Source: Verrucomicrobiota bacterium
GTDB lineage: Bacteria > Verrucomicrobiota > Verrucomicrobiia > Opitutales > Opitutaceae
Assembly: GCA_030916665.1 (NCBI GenBank)
Contig: JAUPWC010000676.1
Location: forward strand, 1 to 12,043
Length of the DNA stretch: 12,043 nucleotides
Reading direction: 5' to 3'
Numbering within the stretch: position 1 is the stretch's first letter; every line of letters starts with the position of its first letter. Of the stretch, positions 1 to 6,886 are shown piece after piece. The position numbers and the translations under genes are program-made. The notes under the pieces were generated by a model. That model made no database searches. It saw nothing but the letters and a program-made list of their open reading frames with translations, and was not told the DNA's origin.

Positions 1-1378
1 CGTCGCGGGCGTGTTTGTCGCCGTTGAGCAGCAGGCCGAAAACGACGACTTGGGCGCCGGCGGTGTCGCGGACCGCTTCGCGCAGGCGCTCGGGGATGGA
101 CTGGATCAGCGCCTGCGCGTGGCGGAAGTGTGAGTCGGTGAGCGCGCCGATGTCCACGACGGCCTTGGCGGGTTCGAAGGCCATGCGCACCGGCGGGCGC
201 GCGGGCGGCAGGTCGGGCTGGGCCTCGTGGACGCGGCGGAAGGTTTCCTCGGGCGTGTGGCGGATGCCGCCACCGAAACCGGCGGTGGCGAAGGACTCGT
301 TCCGGATGTCCACGACCTCGGGCGGGTCGAAGAGCTGGCCGTCCCAGTTGGGTTCGACGGCCTTGATGCGTTCGTCGAGGGGCGGGTGGGTGGCCCAGAG
401 GCCGCCGAAGTTGGACTTGAAGGCCTGGGCGATGAAGAAGTGGCCGATCTCACCCGCGTGGTTGTTGAGCATCGTGCCGCCGAGGGCGTAGCCGCCGATC
501 TTTTTGAGCGCGCCGCCGATGCCGAGCGGGTTGCGCGTGAACTGCACGGCCGAGGCGTCGGCCAGGAACTCACGCTGGCGCGACACGGCGGCCTGGATCA
601 TGCGTCCGAAGAAATAGCCGATATAGCCGATGATCATGAGCGCGAGGCCGATCGCGAGGAGCACGGGGATTTCGCCGCCCTTCTTCTTGCCGGAGGTGCG
701 CACGCGGCCGCGGAAGAGGGCGCGGATGATGCCCCGGCCGATCAGGCCGATGACGAGGATGCCGAAGACGATGGCGGTGATGCGGACGTTGAGCCGCATG
801 TCGCCGTTGAGGATGTGGCTGAACTCGTGGGCGATGACGCCCTGCAGTTCGTCGCGCGTGAGCTTGTCGAGTGTGCCCCGCGTGACGGCGACGGCGGCGT
901 CGGCCGTGGTTAGGCCGGCGGCGAAGGCGTTGAGGCCCGGCTCCTCGTCGAGGATGAACACGGCTGGCATGGGGATGCCCGAGGCGATGGCCATCTCCTC
1001 GACGACGTTCAGCAGCTGGCGTTCACGGAAATCACGGGTCTTCGGTTCGACGCGCCGCCCGCCGACCATCTCGGCCACGGCCGCGCCGCCGTGGCGCATC
1101 TGCGACCACTTGTAGAGAGAGGCGATGCCGACGACGGCCAGCGTGGTGCCGGCGACGCCGAGGAAGAGCTTCGGATCAAACAGCGGCCGGGCGCCCGATG
1201 CGTGGTATTGGCGGGAGCCGTAGCGGTCGCGCGTGAAGCCCTGGTATTCGAGCCCGCCCGCGGCGAACCAAGCCGCCGTGTAGCCCGCCGCGATCGTGCC
1301 CAGCACCGCGAGGGCGAACAAAAACACCAGCCGCTTGGAGCGGCGGCGCGCGCGGTCCTGGGCCTCGAAGAAGTCCAT
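1..1378 (-). CDS. M48-family membrane zinc metallopeptidase (3' end outside window)
   Basis: The reading frame opens at ATG 1378 and is still open at base 1, giving at least 459 residues; the C-terminus lies outside the window. The zinc-protease motif HEFSH is at residues 184-188 (ligands His184 and His188, catalytic Glu185). The third ligand is Glu270 in QREFLADASA, and THPPLDERI follows, as in M48 (HtpX/Ste24-type) peptidases. Hydrophobic segments lie near residues 18-37, 70-90, 200-222 and 237-257, so the enzyme is an inner-membrane protein. Beyond about residue 350 there is an extra domain that short HtpX lacks. It lies downstream of the LemA gene on the same strand, 73 bases away, a frequent pairing. 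The expected role is proteolysis of membrane or envelope proteins; the substrate is unknown. A GAGGG SD site lies 7 bases before the ATG, inside a small potential hairpin. Confidence 0.93.
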   Translation of the reverse strand, partial: MDFFEAQDRARRRSKRLVFLFALAVLGTIAAGYTAAWFAAGGLEYQGFTRDRYGSRQYHASGARPLFDPKLFLGVAGTTLAVVGIASLYKWSQMRHGGAAVAEMVGGRRVEPKTRDFRERQLLNVVEEMAIASGIPMPAVFILDEEPGLNAFAAGLTTADAAVAVTRGTLDKLTRDELQGVIAHEFSHILNGDMRLNVRITAIVFGILVIGLIGRGIIRALFRGRVRTSGKKKGGEIPVLLAIGLALMIIGYIGYFFGRMIQAAVSRQREFLADASAVQFTRNPLGIGGALKKIGGYALGGTMLNNHAGEIGHFFIAQAFKSNFGGLWATHPPLDERIKAVEPNWDGQLFDPPEVVDIRNESFATAGFGGGIRHTPEETFRRVHEAQPDLPPARPPVRMAFEPAKAVVDIGALTDSHFRHAQALIQSIPERLREAVRDTAGAQVVVFGLLLNGDKHARD

Positions 1379-1384
1379 GTTTTC

Positions 1385-1427
1385 CCTCGGTGGGGCGAGG
1401 CGTTCCTGTCGAGCCGCATGACGGCTC
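1385..1427 (-). promoter_or_regulatory. two small hairpins in the LemA-M48 spacer, one covering the M48 SD site
   Basis: In plus-strand coordinates, CCTCG (1385-1389) and CGAGG (1396-1400) can form a 5-bp stem with a 6-base loop. In the minus-strand mRNA the 3' arm is the GAGG Shine-Dalgarno of the peptidase gene, so the stem would hide it. Just upstream in the mRNA, GAGCCG (1411-1416) and CGGCTC (1422-1427) form a second 6-bp hairpin with no T-tract. The pairing is seen directly; a role in lowering peptidase translation relative to LemA is inference. Confidence 0.3.
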
Positions 1428-1451
1428 ATCCGGACGATTCGCCCTACCGGT

Positions 1452-2087
1452 TCAGCTGAACTTCACCTTCGGGGCCTCGCGCTCGGCGGCGTTGTCGACC
1501 TGGAAGAGGGCGGCTTCGGCGAAGTTGAAGATGCCGGCGATGAGGTTGGTCGGGAAGCGTTCGCGCGTCGTGTTGTAGCCGGTGACGGCGTCGTTGTAGG
1601 CCTGGCGGGCGAAGGAAATCTTGTTCTCCGTGGAGGTGAGTTCCTCGGTGAGCTGCATCATGTTCTGGTTGGCCTTTAGGTCGGGATAGGCCTCGGAGAC
1701 GACCATCAGGCGGGAGAGCGCGCCGGCGAGGCCGGATTCGGCGCCGAGCAGGCCCTTCATGGCGGCGGCGTCGGCCGGGTTGGCGGCGGCGGCCTTGGAG
1801 GCGGCGTAGGCGGTGTTGCGCGCGGCGATGACGGCCTCGAGGGTCTCACGCTCGTGCTTGAGGTAACCCTTGGCGGTTTCGACGAGGTTGGGGATGAGGT
1901 CGTAACGGCGCTTCAGCTGGACGTCGATCTGCGCGAAGGCGTTCTTGAAGCGATTGCGCAGGGTGACGAGGCCGTTGTAGGCGCCGATGAGCCAGAGGCC
2001 GATCAGCAACGCGCCGCCGCCGAGCACAAGAAGGAGAACAAGGGCGATACTCATAGGGAGGGATGGGGTTGAACCAGACGCGGTCAT
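1452..2087 (-). CDS. LemA-family membrane protein
   Basis: This 211-residue protein has one N-terminal transmembrane segment (about residues 14-37) followed by the signature LemA helical domain: YNGLVTLRNRFKNAFAQIDV, then LKRRYDLIPNLVETAKGYL and HERETLEAVIAARN. The tail EREAPKVKF is also typical of the family, and the length is close to the usual 185-210. LemA proteins are membrane-anchored helical bundles of unclear biochemical role, often encoded beside M48 peptidases as here. The start is uncertain. ATG 2087 gives the longest form, while ATG 2054 would begin directly at MSIALVLLLVLGG, a more natural short N-terminus; neither has a clear SD. The gene is divergent from the TPR gene, with 113 bases between ATG 2087 and ATG 2201. 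I see no convincing promoter pair there. Confidence 0.94.
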   Translation of the reverse strand: MTASGSTPSLPMSIALVLLLVLGGGALLIGLWLIGAYNGLVTLRNRFKNAFAQIDVQLKRRYDLIPNLVETAKGYLKHERETLEAVIAARNTAYAASKAAAANPADAAAMKGLLGAESGLAGALSRLMVVSEAYPDLKANQNMMQLTEELTSTENKISFARQAYNDAVTGYNTTRERFPTNLIAGIFNFAEAALFQVDNAAEREAPKVKFS

Positions 2088-2200
2088 GTCTGTCGGAACG
2101 GAAAATGCGGCGCGAGAAATTTCACGTTACACCGTCGGGGCAACTTTGGAGCAGGCGGCGCTTGCCAGCGGGTGGGGCGGGTTGCACGATATGCCGCCGA

Positions 2201-4810
2201 ATGAAGATGCCGGTGCGCCCCCTATTTTTGCTGCTTTGCCTGCTGGCCGGGCGTGTGTCCGCCCAGGTGGTTGATCCGAGTCCGCTGGCGACGGCGGCGA
2301 GCGCGCAACAGACCGTGCCCGGCCAGTGGATTGTGGCCGAGAGCCGCGCCAACTCCGCGCAGCAGGCGGGGTTTCCTGCGACGGCGGCCGGCATCTACCG
2401 CGAGATTTTGGCCGACACCAGCGTGCCGGCGGACAGACGGGCGCGGGTGACGTTGGCGCTGGTGACGGCGTTGCTGGATGCCGGCGAGGTCGCGGCGGCC
2501 GAGCGGTTGCTGCAAGGTTACGCGGGGCCGCAGGACAGCAGCTATCACCTTCGCGCAGGCTTGCTGGCGGTCCGTGCAGGACGCACGGCCCAGGCTCGGA
2601 CCGAACTGGCGGCCAGCCGGGTCGAGGATCTGCCCATGGCGGAGCGGGGCTGGTGGTATTTCCTGGCGGCGAGCATCGCCGATGCGGAAGAGGATTCCGC
2701 GCGGGCGAATCCGCTTTATGAGCAGGCGGCGAATGCCGCGGTGTCCGAGCTCCAGCGGGCCCGGTTCGATTTGGGCAAGGAGCAGTCGCGCTTGCTGTCC
2801 AGACAGGCGGGCGAGGATCAGCTGCCGACCCTGCGCGGCAGCATGGAGCGTTTCCAAGGACAGCGCACCGGCTACGAGGCGGCACGTTCCTATGCGGGTG
2901 CGCTGGCGGCCCTGGGCCGGGCGGGCGAGGCGCAGCAGGTCTTGGAAAGGCAGCTGGCGGTCATCCCGGCGCGTGAGCGCGGCATCGCCGACCAGTTCCG
3001 CCTGATGCTCGGTCTGATCGCGGGCGATGGCAGCGAGGCGGGGGGGCGGGGGTTCCGCGAGCTGGTGCGCGACGCCCAGCGACCCGAGACGCGCCGCCTC
3101 GCCCTGCATCTGCTGGCGCGAGGGGTGAAGAACCAGGCCGAGCGCGAGCAGCTGCGCCGTGAGCTGGGCGCACTGATCGCGGCGACGCCGGCGAGTCCCA
3201 TCGTCGAGGACCTGCTGCTGGTGCGCGCGCAGTCGGCGCTGGCGGACAAGGATTTCACGGAGGCGGAGGAAGATGCCCGGCGGTTGCTGGACAATCACCC
3301 CGCCACGACGCTGCGGCCGGCTGCGCTCGGGGTGCGGCTCGCCGTGGCGTGGGATTTGAAACGCTATCGCACGGCGGCGGACGTGATCGCGCAGCTGCGC
3401 GGCCTGCTGCCTGCCGGTTCCGAGCGGGCGCAGCTGGGCGTGCTGCTGGCCGAGGCGTTTTTCCGGGCCGAGGACTATCGCAATGCGGCCGATGCCTACG
3501 ATGCGGCCCTGCGCGAGCCGCCGCCGCTCGCGGCCCCGGCCGGCATTCTGCTGTTCCAGCGCGTGCTGTCGGAAATCCGCGCCGAACGGCTGGAGGCCGC
3601 GGTCCAGCAGCTCGATGCCGCGGCGGCAGATTCGGGCTTCGATGCGGAGAACCGTTGGCAGGCGGAATGGAATCTGGTGAGGGCCATGCAGGCGGACGGG
3701 CAGACGCAGGCGGCCCTGTCGCGGGTGGAGCGCCTGCTGGCGAACGGTGTGCAGGGCGTGCCCGAGGTGCTGCGCATTCGGCTCATGTGGCTGCGCGCCC
3801 GGCTGGCCTTCGACAACGGGCAGCCGGAGATCTCCCTGAGACTGGCGGACGAATTGCTGGCGCAGCTGCGCCAGAGCGAGCAGTTGGAAGCCGCCTTGCG
3901 CACTGACGTGACGAGCACCACGCATCTGCTCAAGGCCCAGTCCCTGCTGGCGCTCGGGCGCGATCCGGACGGCGTGGCCGTGCTGGACCGGCTGCGGGCG
4001 GACTTTCGCGCGACGACGGCTGCGCAATACTCCTACTTGGTGCAGGCCGGTCATCTGTCGCAGCGGGGCGATCTCGCCGGCGCCCAGGCGGTGTTGATCA
4101 GTTTCGTGGAGACACCCGAATACGCGCGGAGCGAATACGCGCCGGTCGCGCTCTATCAGGCGGCGTTGCTGCTCGAGCGACAGGGACTGGACCGGCACCT
4201 GGAAGAGGCGGGCAAACGGCTCGAAAGACTGATCAAGGATTACGCGAACGACCCGATCGTCTTCTACGCGCGGCTCAAGCAGGGCGATCTGCTGCGCAAG
4301 CTGAACGATTTTCCGAACGCACGGCTGGTTTACGAATACCTTGTCAACAACCATGCCGGCCATCCCGACGAACTCCTGGCCCAGCTGGCGCTGGGCAACA
4401 CGCTGCTCGCGCAAGGGGCGAACAACGTCTCCAACTACGAGAGCGCCGCGGCGATCTTCGAGCGGTTGCGCGACCTGCCGTCGGCGCCCGCGGATCTGCG
4501 GGTCGAGGCGGGCTTCACCTGGGGTTACGCGCTCTCCAAGCGCGGCCAGCCGGACAGGGCCCAATCGGTCTATTGGTCGGTGGTGGACACATTCCTGCTG
4601 GATGCGGCGCAGGCCGCCAAGCTTGGCCCGAGGGGCCGCTGGTGGCTTTCGAAATCGCTGCTGGAACTCGCACAACTGCACGAGGAGGCGGGCCGCCTCG
4701 ACGAGGCGCAGCGCGCCTACCAGCTCATCGTGGACAACCGGCTGAGCGGCATCGCCCAGGCCCAGGCCAAGCTGGCGCGCTTCCGTGCCGCGGGAGGGAC
4801 CACGCCATGA
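2201..4810 (+). CDS. exported tetratricopeptide-repeat (TPR) protein
   Basis: The frame is open from 2063, but ATG 2201 is chosen because the protein then begins with a classical signal peptide, MKMPVRPLFLLLCLLAGRVS, with likely cleavage after VSA and before Gln-Val-Val; ATG 2207 is an alternative. The resulting 869-residue protein is almost wholly alpha-helical TPR-like repeats. Clear examples include ALLDAGEVAAAERLLQGY, ALAALGRAGEAQQVLERQL, AEAFFRAEDYRNAADAYDAA, LLRKLNDFPNARLVYEYLV and LAQLHEEAGRLDEAQRAYQL. No catalytic domain is visible, so it is probably a periplasmic or outer-membrane-attached scaffold. Its stop overlaps the next start as ATGA, placing it first in a coupled cluster with ExbB/ExbD-type proteins. 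That context suggests it recruits or positions envelope partners of that complex (inference). No strong SD precedes the start. Confidence 0.85.
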   Translation: MKMPVRPLFLLLCLLAGRVSAQVVDPSPLATAASAQQTVPGQWIVAESRANSAQQAGFPATAAGIYREILADTSVPADRRARVTLALVTALLDAGEVAAAERLLQGYAGPQDSSYHLRAGLLAVRAGRTAQARTELAASRVEDLPMAERGWWYFLAASIADAEEDSARANPLYEQAANAAVSELQRARFDLGKEQSRLLSRQAGEDQLPTLRGSMERFQGQRTGYEAARSYAGALAALGRAGEAQQVLERQLAVIPARERGIADQFRLMLGLIAGDGSEAGGRGFRELVRDAQRPETRRLALHLLARGVKNQAEREQLRRELGALIAATPASPIVEDLLLVRAQSALADKDFTEAEEDARRLLDNHPATTLRPAALGVRLAVAWDLKRYRTAADVIAQLRGLLPAGSERAQLGVLLAEAFFRAEDYRNAADAYDAALREPPPLAAPAGILLFQRVLSEIRAERLEAAVQQLDAAAADSGFDAENRWQAEWNLVRAMQADGQTQAALSRVERLLANGVQGVPEVLRIRLMWLRARLAFDNGQPEISLRLADELLAQLRQSEQLEAALRTDVTSTTHLLKAQSLLALGRDPDGVAVLDRLRADFRATTAAQYSYLVQAGHLSQRGDLAGAQAVLISFVETPEYARSEYAPVALYQAALLLERQGLDRHLEEAGKRLERLIKDYANDPIVFYARLKQGDLLRKLNDFPNARLVYEYLVNNHAGHPDELLAQLALGNTLLAQGANNVSNYESAAAIFERLRDLPSAPADLRVEAGFTWGYALSKRGQPDRAQSVYWSVVDTFLLDAAQAAKLGPRGRWWLSKSLLELAQLHEEAGRLDEAQRAYQLIVDNRLSGIAQAQAKLARFRAAGGTTP
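4792..4798 (+). promoter_or_regulatory. Shine-Dalgarno for the mini-ORF, inside the TPR gene end
   Basis: GGGAGGG sits inside the last codons of the TPR gene, 8 bases before ATG 4807. It is the only good SD near the TPR/ExbB junction, since none precedes ATG 4863 at normal spacing. It therefore points to ribosome entry at the mini-ORF rather than directly at the ExbB start. Confidence 0.45.
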
Positions 4811-4866
4811 GCTTTGGCATGGACGCATCGCAAGGCCGGCGCATGATGCGCGCCCAACAATCATGA
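4807..4866 (+). CDS. 19-codon coupling mini-ORF between TPR and ExbB genes
   Basis: This short frame encodes MSFGMDASQGRRMMRAQQS. Its ATG overlaps the TPR stop as ATGA (4807-4810), and its own stop overlaps the ExbB start as ATGA (4863-4866). A good SD (GGGAGGG, 4792-4798) precedes it at normal spacing. The peptide has no recognisable domain or membrane segment. The most economical reading is a translational relay that carries ribosomes from the TPR gene to the ExbB gene, with the peptide itself perhaps irrelevant. Alternatively it is a chance frame and ExbB starts at GTG 4785, but that N-terminus (PREGPRHELWHGRI) looks unlike the family. Confidence 0.4.
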   Translation: MSFGMDASQGRRMMRAQQS

Positions 4867-5507
4867 CGGCTTTCAGCTACAGTGTCTTCGCGCAGGGCGG
4901 CCCGGTGATGTGGCTGCTGATGGCGCTCGGGGTGGCGGCGCTGGTCGTGTTCGCCGAGCGGGCACTTTATCTGCATCGCAGCCAGATCCGTTCCGTGGAA
5001 TTCCTGAACGGCATCAAGAACCTGCTGCAAAAGGACCGCCTCATGGAAGCACTCACGCTATGTGAGGAAACGCCCGGTCCTGTTGCCAAGCTGGTGAAGG
5101 CCGGGCTCCGGCACGCGGGCGAGGACGAACAGGCGTTGCGGTTTGCCGTGCAGGAAGCCGCCTTGACGGAACTGCCCGTGCTCGAGCGCAGGGTGGGGGC
5201 GCTCGCGGCGATCGCGCAGATCGCGCCGTTGCTCGGTCTGCTCGGCACCCTGCTCGGCATGATTCAGACCTTCTGGCTGTTCAACCAGGGCGGCAACTAC
5301 GCGACCCCGGCCGTGCTGGCGGGGGGCATGTGGGAGGCGTTGCTGACGGCGGCCGCCGGCTTGGCCGTCTCCATCCCCGCCCATCTTGGGCGGCATTTTC
5401 TCGCCGGCCGGGTGCGGGTGCTCGTCCACGACATGGAGTGGATCGGCAACGAACTGATGCGCTACCTGCTGCGTGATCACCGCAAGCGAGAAGGAGGAGG
5501 CGAATGA
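4863..5507 (+). CDS. ExbB/TolQ/MotA-family channel protein
   Basis: This 214-residue protein has the ExbB/TolQ layout. An N-terminal FAQGGPVMW leads into a first transmembrane helix (about 15-31) ending in the conserved Glu32-Arg33. A cytoplasmic helical stretch follows, then two paired helices: IAPLLGLLGTLLGMIQTF (about 117-134) and GGMWEALLTAAAGLAVSIPA (about 155-174). In ExbB complexes, five of these subunits surround an ExbD dimer and use the proton motive force to drive TonB-type transducers. Thr129 matches the first channel Thr (E. coli Thr148) and Glu158 matches Glu176. The position of Thr181 is Ala163, with a Thr one residue earlier. Start ATG 4863 is chosen because the family N-terminus begins there. 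The gene overlaps the ExbD gene as ATGA. Confidence 0.9.
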   Translation: MTAFSYSVFAQGGPVMWLLMALGVAALVVFAERALYLHRSQIRSVEFLNGIKNLLQKDRLMEALTLCEETPGPVAKLVKAGLRHAGEDEQALRFAVQEAALTELPVLERRVGALAAIAQIAPLLGLLGTLLGMIQTFWLFNQGGNYATPAVLAGGMWEALLTAAAGLAVSIPAHLGRHFLAGRVRVLVHDMEWIGNELMRYLLRDHRKREGGGE

Positions 5508-5968
5508 TCCACGGACCGCTCGAATTGCAGTCGCGCCTCAGCGCGCCGCCGCGGGACCTGGACGTCTTTGCGTGGGTGAACGTCGCCCTGATCGTGCTCT
5601 TCTTCGGATTGTTGGGCTCGCGATTTGTGTTGGCACCCGGGTTGCCGGTCGGGGTGGCGGGAGACAGCGAGTTGGTTTTGCCGCGGATCGAAGGGGCGGC
5701 GGCGAATGCTGTGCCGGCTTCGGTGGTGGTCAGTTATCTGCGTGAAGATGTGATCCTGTTTGAAGGCGGCAAATTCACTTTGAAGGAGCTCAGGACGCAC
5801 ATGGAGGCTTATGCGAAACAGCATCCGGGGGCGGTGATGCTGGTGCGGGCTGACCGGCAGGTGTCGATCCAGGATTTCGCAAAACTGGCGCTGATGGCAT
5901 CGCAGGTCGGCTTTTCACAAGCGCAACTGGCCATGGAGCAGCCGGTGGCGGAAGAGAGTCAGCCTTGA
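5504..5968 (+). CDS. ExbD/TolR-like protein with Asn at the transmembrane Asp position
   Basis: The protein has 154 residues and the ExbD plan: a short cytoplasmic N-terminus, one transmembrane helix (about 22-41), then a periplasmic domain. VNVALIVLFFGLLGSRFVLA aligns without gaps to the family pattern IDVVFLLLIFFMLTSRFV, followed by the usual PG. At the Asp that carries protons in ExbD/TolR (E. coli Asp25) this protein has Asn26, codon AAC at 5579-5581. The nearest acids, Asp18 and Asp20, lie before the helix. The C-terminal part (KFTLKELRTHMEAYAKQHPG, then VMLVRADRQVSIQDFAKL) is a normal ExbD periplasmic domain, so the gene is intact and not decaying. A strong AAGGAGGAGG SD (5491-5500) precedes the start, which overlaps the ExbB stop. 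Confidence 0.87.
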   Translation: MIHGPLELQSRLSAPPRDLDVFAWVNVALIVLFFGLLGSRFVLAPGLPVGVAGDSELVLPRIEGAAANAVPASVVVSYLREDVILFEGGKFTLKELRTHMEAYAKQHPGAVMLVRADRQVSIQDFAKLALMASQVGFSQAQLAMEQPVAEESQP

Positions 5969-5984
5969 AGGAGTGTGCTGCGAG

Positions 5985-6716
5985 ATGAGTTTCGCATTTC
6001 CCACCGTAAAACGCCGGGTCTGGGTCGGGGTGCTGGCGGGTCTTGTCGGGGTGATTAGCTGGACATGGTGGGTGCGGGGACAGCAAAAATTGGTTCAACC
6101 GCCGGCAAAAACAGCGCAGCCCTTTGTGCAGCTGGCCGGAGCCAGTGCGACGGCGGCCAACCGAATCCTGCAGGAAAGGGCGGAACTGATGGATCCCACG
6201 CCGCTGTTTTTCCCGACTAATTGGAATTACGGGCAGCGTCCCCTCAATGCAGAGCGATTGAGGCAACCCGGCCAAGTCTTTGGGACCTACGATGCGAAGT
6301 TCACTGTGAACGAGCAAAGTCTCGCTCTGTTTGGGACAGAAAAGTTGCAAGTGCCACAGGGACCAACCGACTTGCTCGCCCAAGGCAACGAGGTGCCTTT
6401 TGCAGGTTTTGGTCAGGTGGACAAGAAATCGGCGACCTTGCCGGTGCGAGCGGGATACCTCGAAGTGCGGCCCTTGGGGTCGAAAGAAATCATTAAAGAG
6501 CAATCGCTTAGCGGCGTTGAATTCAGCAGGGTGGATTTTGCGCCGGTCGAGTTTTTGGTGGTAATCGGGGTCGGTGGACTGATTGGCGAGCCGATCTTGA
6601 TCAGCGGCTCTGGTTGGGATGAGGTTGATAACTTCCTCAGAAACTACCTCGTGACGTCTTACCGCTTGGGGGAGCGTTTCCCTCCCGGACGCTACCGAAT
6701 CTTGGTCGGAACTTAG
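5985..6716 (+). CDS. membrane-anchored protein with TonB-like C-terminal pattern
   Basis: This 243-residue protein has a basic N-terminus and one membrane anchor (VWVGVLAGLVGVISWTWWV, about 12-30). A Pro/Gln-containing linker, a middle region of unknown fold and a small C-terminal domain follow. Residues about 188-243 read strand (VEFLVVIGVGGLIG), strand (PILISGSG), helix (WDEVDNFLRNYLVTSYRLGE), strand (PPGRYRILVG), which resembles the TonB C-terminal beta-beta-alpha-beta fold. Together with its place 16 bases after ExbD, this suggests an energy-transducer-like third partner (inference). ATG 5985 is chosen over GTG 5973 because the SD GAAGGAG (5967-5973) would overlap the GTG. Its base composition is visibly less GC-rich than the preceding genes. 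I do not recognise a named family. Confidence 0.78.
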   Translation: MSFAFPTVKRRVWVGVLAGLVGVISWTWWVRGQQKLVQPPAKTAQPFVQLAGASATAANRILQERAELMDPTPLFFPTNWNYGQRPLNAERLRQPGQVFGTYDAKFTVNEQSLALFGTEKLQVPQGPTDLLAQGNEVPFAGFGQVDKKSATLPVRAGYLEVRPLGSKEIIKEQSLSGVEFSRVDFAPVEFLVVIGVGGLIGEPILISGSGWDEVDNFLRNYLVTSYRLGERFPPGRYRILVGT

Positions 6717-6736
6717 GATTTTTTGGTTAAATAGCG

Positions 6737-6775
6737 CAAAATCTAGTTGACGGTCGATTTTGGTAATCATTGCCT
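6737..6775 (+). promoter_or_regulatory. weak promoter candidate for the tRNA-Thr/tuf unit, with inverted repeat
   Basis: TTGACG (6747-6752) is a good sigma70-type -35 box, but the -10 position at 17-base spacing reads TTGCCT (6770-6775), a poor match. A 7-bp inverted repeat, CAAAATC (6737-6743) and GATTTTG (6756-6762), flanks the -35 box with a 12-base gap, as an operator might. The region is notably AT-rich for this window and lies just before a stable-RNA gene, where a promoter is expected. Confidence 0.33.
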
Positions 6776-6810
6776 CGTCGTTCTCTTTGTTTTTTCCAGT
6801 GTCTTGGTCT

Positions 6811-6886
6811 GCCCAGATAGCTCAGTTGGCAGAGCACGTTCTTGGTAAGGACGAGGTCGCCGGTTCGAATCCGGTTCTGGGCTCCA
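6811..6886 (+). tRNA. trnT: tRNA-Thr (anticodon GGU)
   Basis: The full cloverleaf folds. The acceptor stem is GCCCAGA/TCTGGGC, the D stem GCTC/GAGC, and the anticodon stem CGTTC/GGACG (one G-U pair) with loop TTGGTAA and anticodon GGT at 6844-6846. The T stem is GCCGG/CCGGT around TTCGAAT. The discriminator is T, and CCA is encoded at 6884-6886. It reads threonine codons ACC and ACU. Placement directly before tuf recalls the thrT-tufB arrangement of E. coli, so the two are likely co-transcribed and separated by tRNA processing. Confidence 0.97.

Noticed and set aside
227..913. A 228-codon plus-strand frame opposite the M48 peptidase
   Set aside because: It is rich in Asp, Ala, Glu and Val with no motif. 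The opposite strand carries the complete HEFSH...E zinc-binding pattern.
2063..2200. Upstream extension of the TPR frame to 2063
   Set aside because: It would bury the signal peptide 46 residues inside the protein and overlap the divergent LemA start.
4785..4862. GTG 4785 as the ExbB start
   Set aside because: The added N-terminus has no family similarity and overlaps the TPR gene end. ATG 4863 gives the standard ExbB N-terminus and an ATGA overlap.
2222..4864. An 880-codon open frame on the minus strand across the whole TPR gene
   Set aside because: It is a mirror frame of a GC-rich gene with strong codon-position bias. Its translation is Arg/Gln/Pro-rich with no domain, signal or family motif, while the plus strand gives a clean signal peptide and TPR repeats.
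5985..6716. The TonB-like gene as a recently transferred insertion, because of its lower GC
   Set aside because: It lacks flanking repeats or mobility genes and is tightly spaced after ExbD with its own SD. Lower GC also occurs in fast-evolving membrane proteins, so transfer is not supported.
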